Below are positions 22,272-32,746 of a stretch of 64,000 bases of DNA, one piece after another; within the stretch, counting starts at the first letter, position 1; each line of letters starts with the position of its first letter. The position numbers and the translations under genes were made by a program. The notes beneath the pieces are model-generated. The model was not told the origin of the DNA and made no database searches. It saw nothing but the letters and a program-made list of their open reading frames with translations. Source of the DNA: Microdochium bolleyi (Eukaryota > Ascomycota > Sordariomycetes > Xylariales > Microdochiaceae); NCBI GenBank assembly GCA_001566295.1, contig KQ964268.1:248001-312000 (forward strand), given 5' to 3'.

Positions 22272-23251
22272 CTAGCAGACTGGAGTAGTGCGCACCGGCA
22301 ATGAGGTCCTTGGGCCTGGGCCTAGGCGTATTGTCGAGTGTGGTGTCAAGGACATCGCTGTACTCGGGACGATTGTCCGAGATGGAGACTCGGCGGCTGC
22401 AACACAACCGTGAACTCGCAGTCTACTATCAAGTTCACATGGATTTAGCTGAAGTTCCGTTGCCTTTAATCCAATTCTTCTTTACTGTCGCTTAAGTTCC
22501 CTCCTTGCTCTGTCCCTAGTCCCCTAGCTCTCTTTCTGGTTCTTCCTCGGCTCTCTTGAGCTTTCACAGTATAATGAGCGTGCACACTTATCGCAAGTTT
22601 TTGTCTAGCCTTGAATGGTGGAACTCCGAATTTCATGGCCATGAAGGCCCAAGGCCGTTTGTCGCCACGACAGGCCATCAGTCCTAGAACGTTGCAGTAC
22701 GTTGTCCTGCAGTATCTACGGCTGGATGAATAGAACAAAATCAGAGAACCCCCGCTGCTGAACTCAGGCAGTTCTTTCTCTTCGCCTCGACCTTAGACTT
22801 GATGGTCGGGTCTTATGTCGACCATCTCGCCTTGGCCCTGGTCAATAGGGCCTTTCACTTCTCCGCCCACCTTGACCGATCAGCAATTTGAGGCAACTGT
22901 AACAATTCAACAACCTTCCAGTAAGTCACTTTGCCCCTGCTTGAGATTGTTGGGGCATCAAGATCCCTAAGATGGGACAGCATGGATCCAACCACGCGTG
23001 GAGCAATGGCGTGGCATGCATGTTGGTTTTGGAAGTGCAATTATCAGTGGGCTTGGGACAAATAGACCGAGGCAGAGCATGAATCGGAGTGGGGGGGGGG
23101 GGGGGGGTTTGATCAGGAGGAATGTCCTGGTCCGCAGGCGTGCCATTCAGCTTGTCCAACCAATTCGCCGATATTCGAAAAATTCCGCAGCCAGCCAACA
23201 CATGACTGTATCCAACCTCCTTCCTCGTGGACAACAGGAACGGAAAAAACC
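22272..23251. other. intergenic region
   Basis: No gene is supported. It contains a 17-G homopolymer at 23091-23107, about 145 bases before the next start codon. Confidence 0.5.
23091..23107. repeat. homopolymer of 17 G
   Basis: This is an uninterrupted G run in the upstream region of the 258-residue protein gene. A G-rich strand of this length can form G-quadruplex-like structures and is error-prone in sequencing. Confidence 0.95.
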
Positions 23252-24028
23252 ATGGAAGACAACGGCCAGGACGACAACGCAGCAGGGGCCAACCCCGACT
23301 CTGGCCTCGACCCGGATTTCCTCGCCCGGTATCGCGCCATGAGCCGCTCGGGCGGTCACAAGTACCACAGCGCCATTCGGAATCCACAGCCCAAGGTTTT
23401 TGAGGATGGCCTCTTTGCGCGCCTCAACTGGCCGCTTTGGGAGCCCCTGTCCGGAGTCAAGGTGCTCGCAGACGAGAGTCTCGTAGATGGCAGCGCCGAC
23501 GCCCCTCTACAGTGGAAGCCTCTCTTCGACGACGCCTTGCAGCCCGTCCATGCCATTGGCAGCTTGCCCGCAACGAATCCGCCGCTGTCGCGCATGACGG
23601 TCGAGATCGCGACGATCCATGACCACGACTGGTGGCACGACGCGTGTCTCATGGACCAGCGGCCCGCGGCTCTCGTCATCGACAACTCAGGTGGCCAACA
23701 AGGGGAACCAGACGACCCGATCACCATCGCCCAGTTTGTCCGCAAGGTGGCGGCGTACCTCGAGACGCAGCCGCTGCGCTCAGCCTTTGAGGAGCTCTTC
23801 TCCCCGCGGCACAACGAGCCAGCCAACAGAGCGTTTTACATGAGTTGTTCAGGGCCAAAGCGCAGCCAGATCACAACGACCGGGGATGGCAGCAGCGAGG
23901 CGGCGCTTTTCAGGCTGCATTTCATCTATGGGTGGCGCGAGGCCATGATGGATGACTACTGGGTTCGCGTGCGGAGACGTCTGCTCCACTGCCGCGGCAG
24001 CCGCGGCAGCGCGGATGTCGCTGTATGA
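23252..24028 (+). CDS. hypothetical protein, 258 aa
   Basis: This is a single-exon gene with an ACCATGG start context. The N-terminal 40 residues are polar and Asp/Gly-rich (MEDNGQDDNAAG). The body is a mixed globular sequence with a DHDWWHDACLMDQ segment and a C-terminal basic tail. No signal peptide or membrane helix is seen, and I recognise no family. It is flanked by plus-strand and minus-strand genes with long spacers, so context gives no clue. The even codon composition and absence of stops over 777 bases make it likely to be real. Confidence 0.5.
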   Translation: MEDNGQDDNAAGANPDSGLDPDFLARYRAMSRSGGHKYHSAIRNPQPKVFEDGLFARLNWPLWEPLSGVKVLADESLVDGSADAPLQWKPLFDDALQPVHAIGSLPATNPPLSRMTVEIATIHDHDWWHDACLMDQRPAALVIDNSGGQQGEPDDPITIAQFVRKVAAYLETQPLRSAFEELFSPRHNEPANRAFYMSCSGPKRSQITTTGDGSSEAALFRLHFIYGWREAMMDDYWVRVRRRLLHCRGSRGSADVAV

Positions 24029-24493
24029 GTAAAGCAGCCTGGGGAAAGGCCACTGACTTCTGGGTTTGGCAACTGCTGCTCGTCGGCCGGGTTCTGCGAA
24101 TCGACCAGTGCTCACTGCGGGAGCGGATGGCTCCCCAACTTTGGAACCAGCAATAAGTAGACTGCCCGGCATTGCTCGTGAGCCCAGCGTATGGTCTAAG
24201 GCACATTCTGGCGTGTGGCTTTGAGCGAGGTAGTACTTTGTTGATAGACAGTTCTATGGCTCCCATGTTTGAAGGAAGTAGGTGGCCGGGTCTCGCTCCG
24301 CGATCGAGTGTTTCGCGTTAGAAGGCTCCTTCCTGCTACAAGGCAGATCAGGGTTCAGAACTTTTCGGACACTGTGGAAGTGATAGTACTAGATTCGAAA
24401 CATGCAATGATATTAAATGAAAATGAACATGATAGTTCAACTACAAACCTGTGAGATATGGAGTACCTCAGTATCCCCCAGGACTCTATTCAT
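24029..24493. other. intergenic region
   Basis: This is a convergent 3' spacer with an AT-rich section near 24380-24440. I see no gene. Confidence 0.5.
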
Positions 24494-24823
24494 TTACACT
24501 TTTCTCGCGTCTCGTCCTTCTTGCAGCGGCTGTGAGGTCGACTGGGACGCCGACCGAGTTGCTGGCTGGGGTGTAGGCTGGGACGTAGACTGGCGTGTTG
24601 GCCGGGACGCGGCTTGAGTTGCTGACTGGGGCGCCGAATGAGTTGCTGGCTGAGATGCCGGCTACGATACTGGCTGCGAAATCGACTGCGCTGACGAGCT
24701 GATATTACCGCCGATAAAAAGTTGCACATCCACTGATTCGGCACTTGAGCTTCCAAGCTCTGACTCAGCAAGAGGAGAGGCGTCGGGCATTGATATATTC
24801 ACAGAGGTGACACTATCAAACAT
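24494..24823 (-). pseudogene. tetrapeptide-repeat ORF with an in-frame TAG
   Basis: On the minus strand an ATG at 24823 opens a frame that reaches a TAA at 24496-24494, exactly 110 codons later. It is broken only by a TAG at codon 54 (24664-24662). The first 45 residues are acidic and Ser-rich (MFDSVTSVNISMPDASP). The rest is a Gln-Pro/Ser-Ala/Thr-Ser tetrapeptide repeat encoded by a 12-bp minisatellite. The stop falls where every other unit has CAG or a Gln/Arg/His codon, so one C-to-T change explains it. It begins 55 bases after the FSH1-like gene ends, on the same strand, so it could instead be 3' UTR. Whether it was ever a gene is uncertain. Confidence 0.35.
24521..24688 (-). repeat. 12-bp tandem repeat, 14 units
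   Basis: There are fourteen contiguous degenerate 12-bp units with a consensus close to CAGCCAGCAACT, read on the minus strand. Because 12 is a multiple of 3, each frame stays periodic. One frame gives QPAT/QSTS-type tetrapeptides. Confidence 0.85.
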
Positions 24824-24877
24824 CTTCGACCTTATTTCTGCCCGTAGGAGAGGTTTTCTTCAGGTGCTGGAACATCG

Positions 24878-25765
24878 TCAGGGAGCGTAGGGTACTATGC
24901 CATGCTCTCTCGCAACAGCCAGCACCGCTTCAACCACAACGCCCACGTCCGCAGTCTTGATCGGCACCCTGTGCGCCCCGGGCCACTCGACGAGCCTCCT
25001 CCCCTCCGCCGCGCAGTACTCCTCGTACAGCTCGCGGTGCAGATGCAGCCCTTCGTCCAGCAGCCCGTGCACGTGCACGGTGGGTAAGGCCAGGATGTGC
25101 TTTCCGGTCGCGACTTCTCTCAGATCCAGTGCAACCTGATGATGATGATGATGCCCGGAGCTGCCGGGCTTGTCGCCAAGGAGCCCGATTTGCGACGGCC
25201 GGGAGAGCAGCGGGGAAGAGAAGACGTGCTCGGGGAGGAGGTTCACGAGCGGCGCGCGGCCGGCGAGCAGGATCGCGAAGCGCCACTCCACGGCCGCCGC
25301 CGCTGACATCTGCTGTCGCTGCTGCTGCGAGCCCGGCGAGCCGGCAGCGAGAAGGACCTGCTGCCTCATCATTAGACTCGCCGCGACTTTTGCACCTTGA
25401 CTGAACCCCAGCAAGCCAACCCACTCCCCTCCCATCCCACCGGTCTCAATATCATCCGCGGCCATCGCATCCCCCAGCGCGTCATCGATCGCAGCCACGG
25501 CCTCCTCGTCCGAGCTGGGCGCGGGCTGCTCCGGTTTCCAGCGCAGCCAGCGCTTGAAGGGCCCGCAGCCGGCGTACACGCTGAGCACGTCCGGGCCGGG
25601 GTCGTCCGATAGGAAGGGGGCGTCGGCGTAGACGAGGCGGAAATGGGGCGCGAGGGAGCGGGAGAGGGCGCGGCACTGAGCGCGGAAAATGCGCGCGTTG
25701 GTGCCGCCGCCGTGGAGGCACAGGATGCGCGGGGGGGTGAGGGGGGAGGGATGGTCTATCGTCAT
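24878..25765 (-). CDS. FSH1-family serine hydrolase
   Basis: This encodes 295 residues in one exon. It opens with the family hallmark RILCLHGGGTNARIFRAQC, followed by RLVYADAPF. The nucleophile elbow is LLGFSQGAKVAA (Ser about 122). Near the C terminus lie VHGLLDEGL (probable Asp) and WPGAHRVP (probable His). FSH1 proteins are small cytosolic alpha/beta hydrolases related to human OVCA2. In fungi they also occur in polyketide clusters as release or editing esterases, but no synthase is seen here. It is slightly longer than the usual 220-280 residues because of a Gln/Ala-rich insert at about 140-155. The start is the only ATG that precedes the first strand. Confidence 0.85.
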   Translation of the reverse strand: MTIDHPSPLTPPRILCLHGGGTNARIFRAQCRALSRSLAPHFRLVYADAPFLSDDPGPDVLSVYAGCGPFKRWLRWKPEQPAPSSDEEAVAAIDDALGDAMAADDIETGGMGGEWVGLLGFSQGAKVAASLMMRQQVLLAAGSPGSQQQRQQMSAAAAVEWRFAILLAGRAPLVNLLPEHVFSSPLLSRPSQIGLLGDKPGSSGHHHHHQVALDLREVATGKHILALPTVHVHGLLDEGLHLHRELYEEYCAAEGRRLVEWPGAHRVPIKTADVGVVVEAVLAVAREHGIVPYAP

Positions 25766-27064
25766 GGCTCTGGATTTGCTGTGCGTGCGTGATGTGACGA
25801 ATTATTGGTCTTTGGGCGGGGAGGTTGTTCGCGTTGGTGTGAAGTTTGTGGTCAGACTGGTTTGCAGAGGTATATTGGTCAAGTGAGGAGTTGGCCTGAG
25901 GATAGCTGTGCAGAGATTCAAGATCGGTACCTGGAAAGAAAACTGAGCATAGTGAGGCGGACCTGCAGGTCGTCAAGTATTCCAGGTTATCAAGGGCCAC
26001 CACGGCGATCGGGTTGAACTGTCTCACACCTGCATGCCTCGAGGTGGACAAGGGCACACCCCCCATACCTCCGGGCATGTTGTTGCAGTGCGCACCCTGC
26101 AGCGTGTCATCCGGACTTCGCCAACGGAACTCCCCGGCAGGTTGGTCCCTGACCCATGACGTCGAATCAGTGCCATTCGTGGAGGATGTCACCTGGCCCA
26201 ATTCTCCGTGTCGCCCGGATCCTCGCAGTACTGTTTTTGTAGCCGCGGTAGGCCATCGCTATCCCTTGTGTGTTTTGAAAGGAAATGCCGAAGCTAACAA
26301 CCCGGGGCGGAGGATGCACTTCAGCGGGGGACAATCCTCGGCCCCTGGTAAACATGCGGAACATTGACTTCGGTCACCGAGCGATCTGCAGGGCCGTGCT
26401 CCAGTTGCACATGTCAGCTTACTGGACCCCGGGACGCCATCGAACCCAAGGTCTTGTCATCAGAATTAGCATTACTGGGATTAGGTAGCTAGAGTACGAT
26501 CTTGTACATTAAGTGTGTAATGTTCCGTGGCATCCGACAGCGTCGGGAACATCCACGAGGACAAAAAGGAGAAATTGCATCGTGAGACGTATCGTAAGGG
26601 GTCGTCGCTTGTTGCATCCATCTGCAATCGAGCGACTCCTGGATCTTTTCTCCGGTTCCGCGTCGTAGTGTTGTGGCCCTGAAGCGCGGGCCGAGCTGGA
26701 GGACTGGCGCGCGCCACCAGGCGCGGTGGCGCCGTCCGGCCAAAACTTTGCAGAGCAAGGCTGGAGCTCGTCGCACAGGGCCTAGTCGCTGTAAACAAAG
26801 GGTTTGTTGACGTCGCCAGCAGCCAGAGATGACTGCTCTCTCGCTTCGCCTGCCGTGCGCGTGCTGAATTGCTGGTTCGCCGGAACCGTATAGTGCGCTG
26901 AGCCTGTAGAGGCAAGCAATTGCACACTGCTTGTCGCGTCGCTTCCACGCCTGCCACTGGCCTCCCGAGAGCGTCGCCCAGACTTTCGTAAATGAGCGCG
27001 CGCACGACAATTGGCTTGCACGTGGTAGCAGCGACAGCGGCAAGATCGGAAAACGCTCGCCCGC
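25766..27064. other. intergenic region
   Basis: This is 1.3 kb between two minus-strand genes. Long open frames at 26480-27070 lack coding character and overlap each other. I see nothing else. Confidence 0.45.
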
Positions 27065-27547
27065 TTAGCACTTGGCGCCGGTGGCTGCGAGGTCGGCGGC
27101 GTCGGCGGCCTCGCGCAGCGCATTGATGGGGTCGACGAACTCGATGATCTTCTCAATCTTTTGGCCCGTCTTGTCAAAGTACCAGGTCCACTCGAACTCG
27201 AGGAAATACTCTTCGCTGCCGCACAGGCGCACCCTGTACTCGGTGAGGGCGGCGGCGGTGCGCTGGCGCTCGTCGATGGAGAGGTTGATGATGGTCCAGT
27301 TGGCAGATTGGGTGACACCGAGCTCGGGGCCGACGGAGGCCTCATAGCCGGTGTTGTTGAAGAAGAAGCCCGGGGGGAAGCCGGCGGCGTCGAGGAAGGA
27401 CTGAGGGCGGAAGTAGCGCTTGCAGTCCGGGGCGAGGGTGGAGGAGATGGTGGAGGCCGGGGCGCCGGCGGCAGCGCGCTCGTAGTCGGCGAAGAAGGTC
27501 ATGACGGTGTAGCTCATGGCTGCATAGAGGCACGAAGGGGCGACCAT
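27065..27547 (-). CDS. NTF2/SnoaL-like protein
   Basis: This encodes 160 residues from the ATG that begins MVAPSCLYAAMSY. The open frame continues another 200 codons upstream, but that part is Arg/Pro/Ser-rich and reads like 5' UTR. The length and the C-terminal pattern (alternating strands YRVRLCG, YFLEFEWTWYFD, KIEKIIEFVDP) fit an NTF2-like cone fold. These proteins serve either as small binding proteins or as cyclases and isomerases in secondary metabolism. No catalytic pair can be assigned with confidence, and no signal peptide is seen. The last residues are Ala/Asp-rich. The neighbouring genes do not suggest a pathway. Confidence 0.55.
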   Translation of the reverse strand: MVAPSCLYAAMSYTVMTFFADYERAAAGAPASTISSTLAPDCKRYFRPQSFLDAAGFPPGFFFNNTGYEASVGPELGVTQSANWTIINLSIDERQRTAAALTEYRVRLCGSEEYFLEFEWTWYFDKTGQKIEKIIEFVDPINALREAADAADLAATGAKC

Positions 27548-29009
27548 GATGGCGGTGGTGGTGTTGGTCTGTCGATGATGTGTGCGATTGGGATCGCGAC
27601 TGCGACGGCGTGGTGTGTAGTGGAGGTCGGGTCTGGATCGGAAGAGAGCGGAGAGGGCGATATCAAGTGGTGAAAGAGCGGACGCAGGGCGGGAGTCCTG
27701 CTGGTTGGGTTGGGCGTGAGGCCGGCGACGACGGAGCAGCGAGCGAAGGTGGATGACGAGTCTGAATGCTCCGGCGGGCTGCCCAGCGGCGCGAAGAGTT
27801 GGAGATGCGTTGTGCGGCCTGAGGCAGGCGGGTGGGGTGCGTGCCTGAGGCCCAGCCGCCTGGGCCAATGGCAAGGGGGCCCCGGATGCCGTGCCGGGCT
27901 GGCTGTCCTGCTGCAATCTCCGGCAGCACCCTTGGCACCCTCGTGTCATTCTTGTCATTTGTTTTGTCGCATTGTCGGCACCCGGCCCATTGTCGTCGAC
28001 GCCCACCCCGGAGCCGTGCACTAACACATCACCATCCGCACTTGCAACGCCGCTCCCGCCCTTAGCCCTGGGCCCAATGCTAATCTGCCTCGTTGTCCGG
28101 CCACTCCGGTCTTGGAGCATCTTTTGCTGCACATCAATCTTCACAACCAGCACAGTTGCCAAGATGCTCTATTCCTTGTCCAATGCACCCATACAGCAAC
28201 ACAATAGCCAGGGCCGTCCGTCACTGCTACTCAGGCTCCCAAGATTCATCGCAGGCGATGGCCTCATCACTACCCTGGGATGATTGCAGGGTGCGGAAAA
28301 CCACTTCAAGGTCTCGGTTGTGCGGTTGACGCTCGCCGCAGTATGCATGGCCTCATGTTGGCCCTCCGAGTTCATGAGCAGATGGAGCCCCTACCGCCAG
28401 GACCAGTTAATGATCAATGACATTGATCATCACGGTCTGCTTCAGGTGCTCGAGCAAAGAAGTCTGCTCTGCACAAGACGTTGCTTCCTCGATCTTGAGC
28501 TTTGAGAATGCTTATAGACCAACATACGCTGTAGTGACCTCTTTGATACTCGAACGAGTTCTGGGACACTTTGACTGCACTTACATCGGCGAGGACCGTG
28601 CCATTCATAAGAAACTAACTTCAAAAAGCATTGAATGCCAGAGAGTGCTTACACAAAGGAGAGGACACGATGCTCAAGAACAGTCTCGGGGGAAAAGCGC
28701 GCCTGCCATGGGACGGGCACACTCGCCAGGCACGACCGAGTCTGCAACTCCCTTAAACCATGCGCAGTACTACTACGCATCCTTTGCAGGTGGCAAGCGC
28801 GATCGGTCCGGGTGTGGCTTCTTCCACGGCAGGCAGGCAGCCTGGCCTTCAGGGGCCTCCCTCTGACCTCTGATCTCTGTGTCGCCTGAGTCTTGATCTC
28901 CCACTCGCTTTCTGTGTATCTCGACCGCTGGGGCCCGCGTAAGCAACATCACTCTCATTGCTAATCATCATTGCTCGACATCAAGCAGAAATTATCAAAT
29001 CACACAAGT
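27548..29009. other. divergent intergenic region
   Basis: This is 1.46 kb between the NTF2-like gene and the hexapeptide-repeat gene. I see no supported gene and no repeat. Confidence 0.45.
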
Positions 29010-30105
29010 ATGGCCATCCTTCGAGACACCAGGAGAAAACCAAGAGCCCCTGGGCGCGTATCGACAGTCAGCAGCCGCACGGTCATTGCCTCCAAGAATA
29101 ACACAAGGACGCCAACTCCAGCCGTGGTATTGGCCACCAGGCGGCCTCGGCCCAATGATAGCACCGTGAGTTACCTCCAACGGGCCTTTTAAGCCATCTA
29201 GACCAGCTTCTAACACCCTTCCGATGCCCCAGGAGACCATCATCGACTTTGTGGACTGCGATGGCAGCGAGCTCTGGCTGCCCAGCGGATCACGCCTTCC
29301 GATCCCTGCCAAATCCAAAATCCACTTCCCACAGGGTGGCATGATCGCCAACATCTCGGACAAGCCTAGCGACATGACCCTGCGTGGCAGTACGATCAAA
29401 CACGTATCAGAGGGTTCACGAGTCGTCCTGCTCTGTACAGCAGTCATGAACACGCCCATCGGAGAAGAAATCAAGCAGCAGAATGTGCCTGCAGGCGGCA
29501 CCATCGTCTTCGGACGCTTCTCGGGGCAGTCCGACCCTCAGCAGTCTGTATTCAGACGGCTTTCACGTGATGTGACCCTCCAGAGCCACGTTAAACTTCC
29601 TCAGAAATCGGGAGCAATGCTCACAGGGCCAATGACTGTCGGTACCAAGGGCCTCACGCTCAAAGGGAGCACCAGACTGCCTGGGCCAGTCATGCTTACA
29701 GGCCCTATGCGCCTGCCGCAGAAGATTGAGCTTCCCAGTGAACTGATTTTAGCAGGCGGTTCGCACGTTCAGGTCCCCGGCGACAATGGCGACGAATTGT
29801 TCGTGGGGGTGCCTGGTCTTGTGCTGCGGGCTGGCACGATCATTCCTTGGGGCACTCGCCTTCCTGAAGGAACGACACTCGACACATCCACAGTCATCCC
29901 GGGCGGCACGACCCTCCCACCCGGCACGATGGTATTGCCTGGAACTAAGCTCCCCAGGGGCTCTGTCGTGCCTGCTGGTCTAGTCATACCGCCTCATACG
30001 GTCATGCCATACCACTTCGTTCGGGCCCTAGAAGAGCTCGGGGAGGACGTTGCAATGCCGGAGGGCTTGGATGTTGCCAAGAACGCGATGACTGCGAAGT
30101 TGTGA
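29010..30105 (+). CDS. hexapeptide-repeat protein (2 exons), intact family member
   Basis: Exons 29010..29165 and 29233..30105 give 342 residues. The intron is 67 bp, GTGAGT to CAG, phase 0. Exon 1 encodes a basic, unstructured N terminus. Exon 2 has a globular start (ETIIDFVDCDGSE), then hydrophobic-Pro-x-Gly-Thr motifs. Between about residues 254 and 313 these fall in strict six-residue steps, for example IIPWGT, RLPEGT, VIPGGT, TLPPGT. Hexad-like units also occur near 175-225. A six-residue period with an aliphatic residue each turn is what left-handed beta-helices show, though the regular Pro-x-Gly-Thr is unlike the classic transferase hexad. There is no signal peptide or catalytic motif. 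Two broken relatives lie at 34037 and 35094 on the same strand. I cannot name the family. Confidence 0.65.
29836..30015 (+). repeat. ten consecutive hexapeptide repeats (coding)
   Basis: There are ten adjacent six-residue units, most with aliphatic-(L/I/V)-P-x-G-T. Codon use differs between units, so this is an old protein repeat, not a recent DNA expansion. Confidence 0.75.
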
Positions 30106-30629
30106 AGAACAAGAGAACATGGCGGTGGGTGGAATAGACCATTACAGACAAATCATAACCAGCACCGGAGATATCTGTACAGAACACAACTCTTCATCAT
30201 TGTCTGCTGGCACGGTGTTTTTGTGACAAGTGAGGGGCTTGAGTTACTCTCACACAAGCAGCGTATTCCTTGACCTCGATGCGCGCTCAGGGAATCGTAG
30301 GTGCACTCCCATCTTGGCCGGGCGCTGTTTGATCGGCTGGACGTAATTGTAAATGCATGTGCTATTTCTTCGCCCCGGCTCAGGGGAACATAACCACGTC
30401 GGCACACAGAAAGACATCACGTCTGCTGGACGTTACAAGCTTGATGCCTAGCTGAGACCGGAGTCAGGCCGAAAAGCGCGGACGAGTCGCAGCAGAAGCA
30501 TCCTTCTGCTGGAGCGTGGCCACACCATCTCAATTCACAGACCTCTACCTCTCCATCTCCCCAATCCTCCGGTCTTCACTCCACTCACCCAACCCCTTTC
30601 CACAAGCGACACGAAACCATACCAGCGCA
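30106..30629. other. intergenic region
   Basis: No gene is supported. The last 100 bases are pyrimidine-rich on the plus strand, as often seen before fungal start codons. Confidence 0.5.
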
Positions 30630-31015
30630 ATGGAAGGCTTTTGGAAGCCAGCTGACGACGGCGGCGTCTCGATGGCAGAGCACGACGTCCATGTCAGCGC
30701 CGAGCCTCAGAATGAGGCAAAGGTGAGGGAGTACTGACAAGATGCAATGCCAAGTCTTTATTGTCAGGCCGACAACAAACATCGCCACCAGCTTCCCGAT
30801 CGACTCGGTCGCTTACCAATTCGGTCTGCTGGTACCTTGCCACATTCGGCTAACATCTCGTCTTGCAGAGTTCGCGTCTTTGTTCCGCCCTAGCCAGACT
30901 ATTGGCAGCAATCATGCGAAGGTCACCTCACGTGAATACCAGGGGCTTCGCGCCGTCGACTGAAGGAAGTGTTCTCTCGACGTTGGGAAAACAGCGTCGC
31001 ATTTCAAGCGCGTGA
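30630..31015 (+). CDS. putative small protein, 79 aa (2 exons)
   Basis: An ATG at 30630 gives 31 codons (MEGFWKPADDGG...) up to a GTGAGG donor at 30723. A CTAAC branch point and a TTGCAG acceptor end a 146-bp intron at 30868, and exon 2 (30869..31015) continues in phase to a TGA. The 79-residue product has an acidic N half and a basic C half (LLAAIMRRSPHVN). A pyrimidine-rich leader precedes the ATG. No homology is recognised. The splice signals are good, but the product is short and could be a chance model or the first exon of a decayed gene. Confidence 0.35.
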
Positions 31016-31831
31016 ATTTTGAACAGACTGAAATCCGCTCGATTAGCCCCTTTCTAACAAGAGAATATATGCTTCTCGTGGCAAGCAAATTATACAGCGC
31101 TCTTGATGATTGGGATAAGACAGCTCAGTTCGTATTGGGTCGCAAGCAATGCACGATGCCAGAGCATCGCGTCTTTCGACGCCGGTACTCGTGTGGAGCT
31201 ATATTGCCGCTGATTTGATCAGCGGCTTCGCAGGTGAGATGCTTCATTCCCGAAGGGCGATCGGCTGAGTGCCGAATTGGCTGTGGCAGATTCTGTAGCT
31301 GCATTACACTTCGTACGATATGAGATACTTGCAGGCTTGTTCGTGGCGGGATGGTCTCACTTGTCAACACGCTGGGATTCCGTGTGCTGATATGGAAGGG
31401 AAGTCGTGACTTCTCTTTTACGAAGCGCATTCGGATCACGCTATGGGCGACACGGGCGGCAGAGAGCTGAAGGAACACGGTGCGCTCCGCCCAATCAGCA
31501 GACCTTTGCTTTCAATGTGCGGGAGGCAACCAATGTCAGCACTGAAGGCCCCAGCAAGCAAGGATGCATATGATGATACCCTTGCTATTGGCTGCGGCGG
31601 CTTGCAAGCCTAGCATCGTGACAAGGACGGGCTGCACTGGAAGTGGAGTAGCTGTGGCGGAGCTTGTCAGCAGAAGCATGAAAGTGTATAAATCTTCGGG
31701 TCCTTACTCCATCATGGTCTTTGGTACCCTGCCGTCATTCACTTCAACTCACTATGGTCGATTCTCATGAACAGCACCACCGATAAGCCAGCCGACTGAT
31801 ACCCGCGATCCTGGATGACTGTCCGGGTCGA
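31016..31831. other. intergenic region
   Basis: I see no convincing frame and no repeats. Confidence 0.45.
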
Positions 31832-32383
31832 ATGATCAACAAAGCCCTGAAACCTACAGACATGGCTGTCGCAGCGTGGAATGCCAATAACCAAGCCCCT
31901 ACACGTCCGAACACAGCCGCCATCCGCGGAGACGTCAGCACCTGCTTCAATCTAGCAACAGCCCAGATCCTGTGCGCCTTAATTAACGTCGCCGGCCACT
32001 TCGCAGCCGCCTCAACTTGGCCGCCCCATGGATACCAGTTCCTCATCTTCATTTTCGCCACCCTGATCAGCTGCATGTGCGGCTTGTTCATGCTCATGAC
32101 GTTGCCAGATCTATCGAGCAAGATGACTGGTAGGCTTGTGGTCGGCCTCCTCGGAATGTTATTCGGGTCCGGGCTAATCTTGGCCGTCGGGGCGGGCTTT
32201 GACGCCGTCCTCGTTTGGGGTCCGCTTGGGTTTTGGGCCGTCTTCTTCTTCGAGCTCCGCTTTGGCTGGGTCATGAAGGCCAGAGGCAGGGCGCTGGACA
32301 GGCTCGTCGCGGTCGTTGAGCAAGACGATGCGCACCTTTATGTCAACCCGCCTGACAGACAGATCACAGGCACCCAGGCATAG
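31832..32383 (+). CDS. four-helix membrane protein of unknown function
   Basis: This encodes 183 residues with four predicted membrane helices at about 39-59, 68-89, 101-122 and 126-145. Polar ends flank them (an Asn/Pro-rich N terminus and a charged C-terminal 35 residues). The layout resembles small fungal integral membrane proteins of unknown role. An ATG at codon 11 (MAVAAWNANN) is an alternative start. The second membrane-protein gene begins 363 bases downstream on the same strand; the two do not look like duplicates. No transporter signature is visible. Confidence 0.6.
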   Translation: MINKALKPTDMAVAAWNANNQAPTRPNTAAIRGDVSTCFNLATAQILCALINVAGHFAAASTWPPHGYQFLIFIFATLISCMCGLFMLMTLPDLSSKMTGRLVVGLLGMLFGSGLILAVGAGFDAVLVWGPLGFWAVFFFELRFGWVMKARGRALDRLVAVVEQDDAHLYVNPPDRQITGTQA

Positions 32384-32746
32384 AGTTCCTACTGCTGCCA
32401 AAGAACCTAGGGTTCTGCTGCACTCGACGTCGTTGACAGTTGATCATACTAGACTCGAAGCATCAAGTCAGAATACCAATGAGAAATGCTAACCCCTCCT
32501 GTGGTGGTTGTTATGACGACCTGAGGCTTGACACGAGTGCCTGATTGGTCGTGTCGGGGGGTTGCACTGTAAGATGTCCCTGTCATCCTCGGTCACGCAA
32601 GCGATCAGCGAAGCTCAGGGGGCAGACCTCCCGCGCACAATCTCTTTCGCATCTACCGAGTCGCATTCCCCTTCGAGACGTTTTCTTCTTGACACCTCGG
32701 CTGGCACTCATCTGGCACGTAGCCAAAGACCATTCGGCAGCAAGAG
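32384..32746. other. short intergenic region
   Basis: This is the spacer between two membrane-protein genes on the plus strand. I see no additional gene. Confidence 0.5.

Noticed and set aside
26481..27071. Overlapping minus-strand frames downstream of the NTF2-like gene
   Set aside because: Two frames overlap with Arg/Ser-rich, low-quality translations. No start or splice support.
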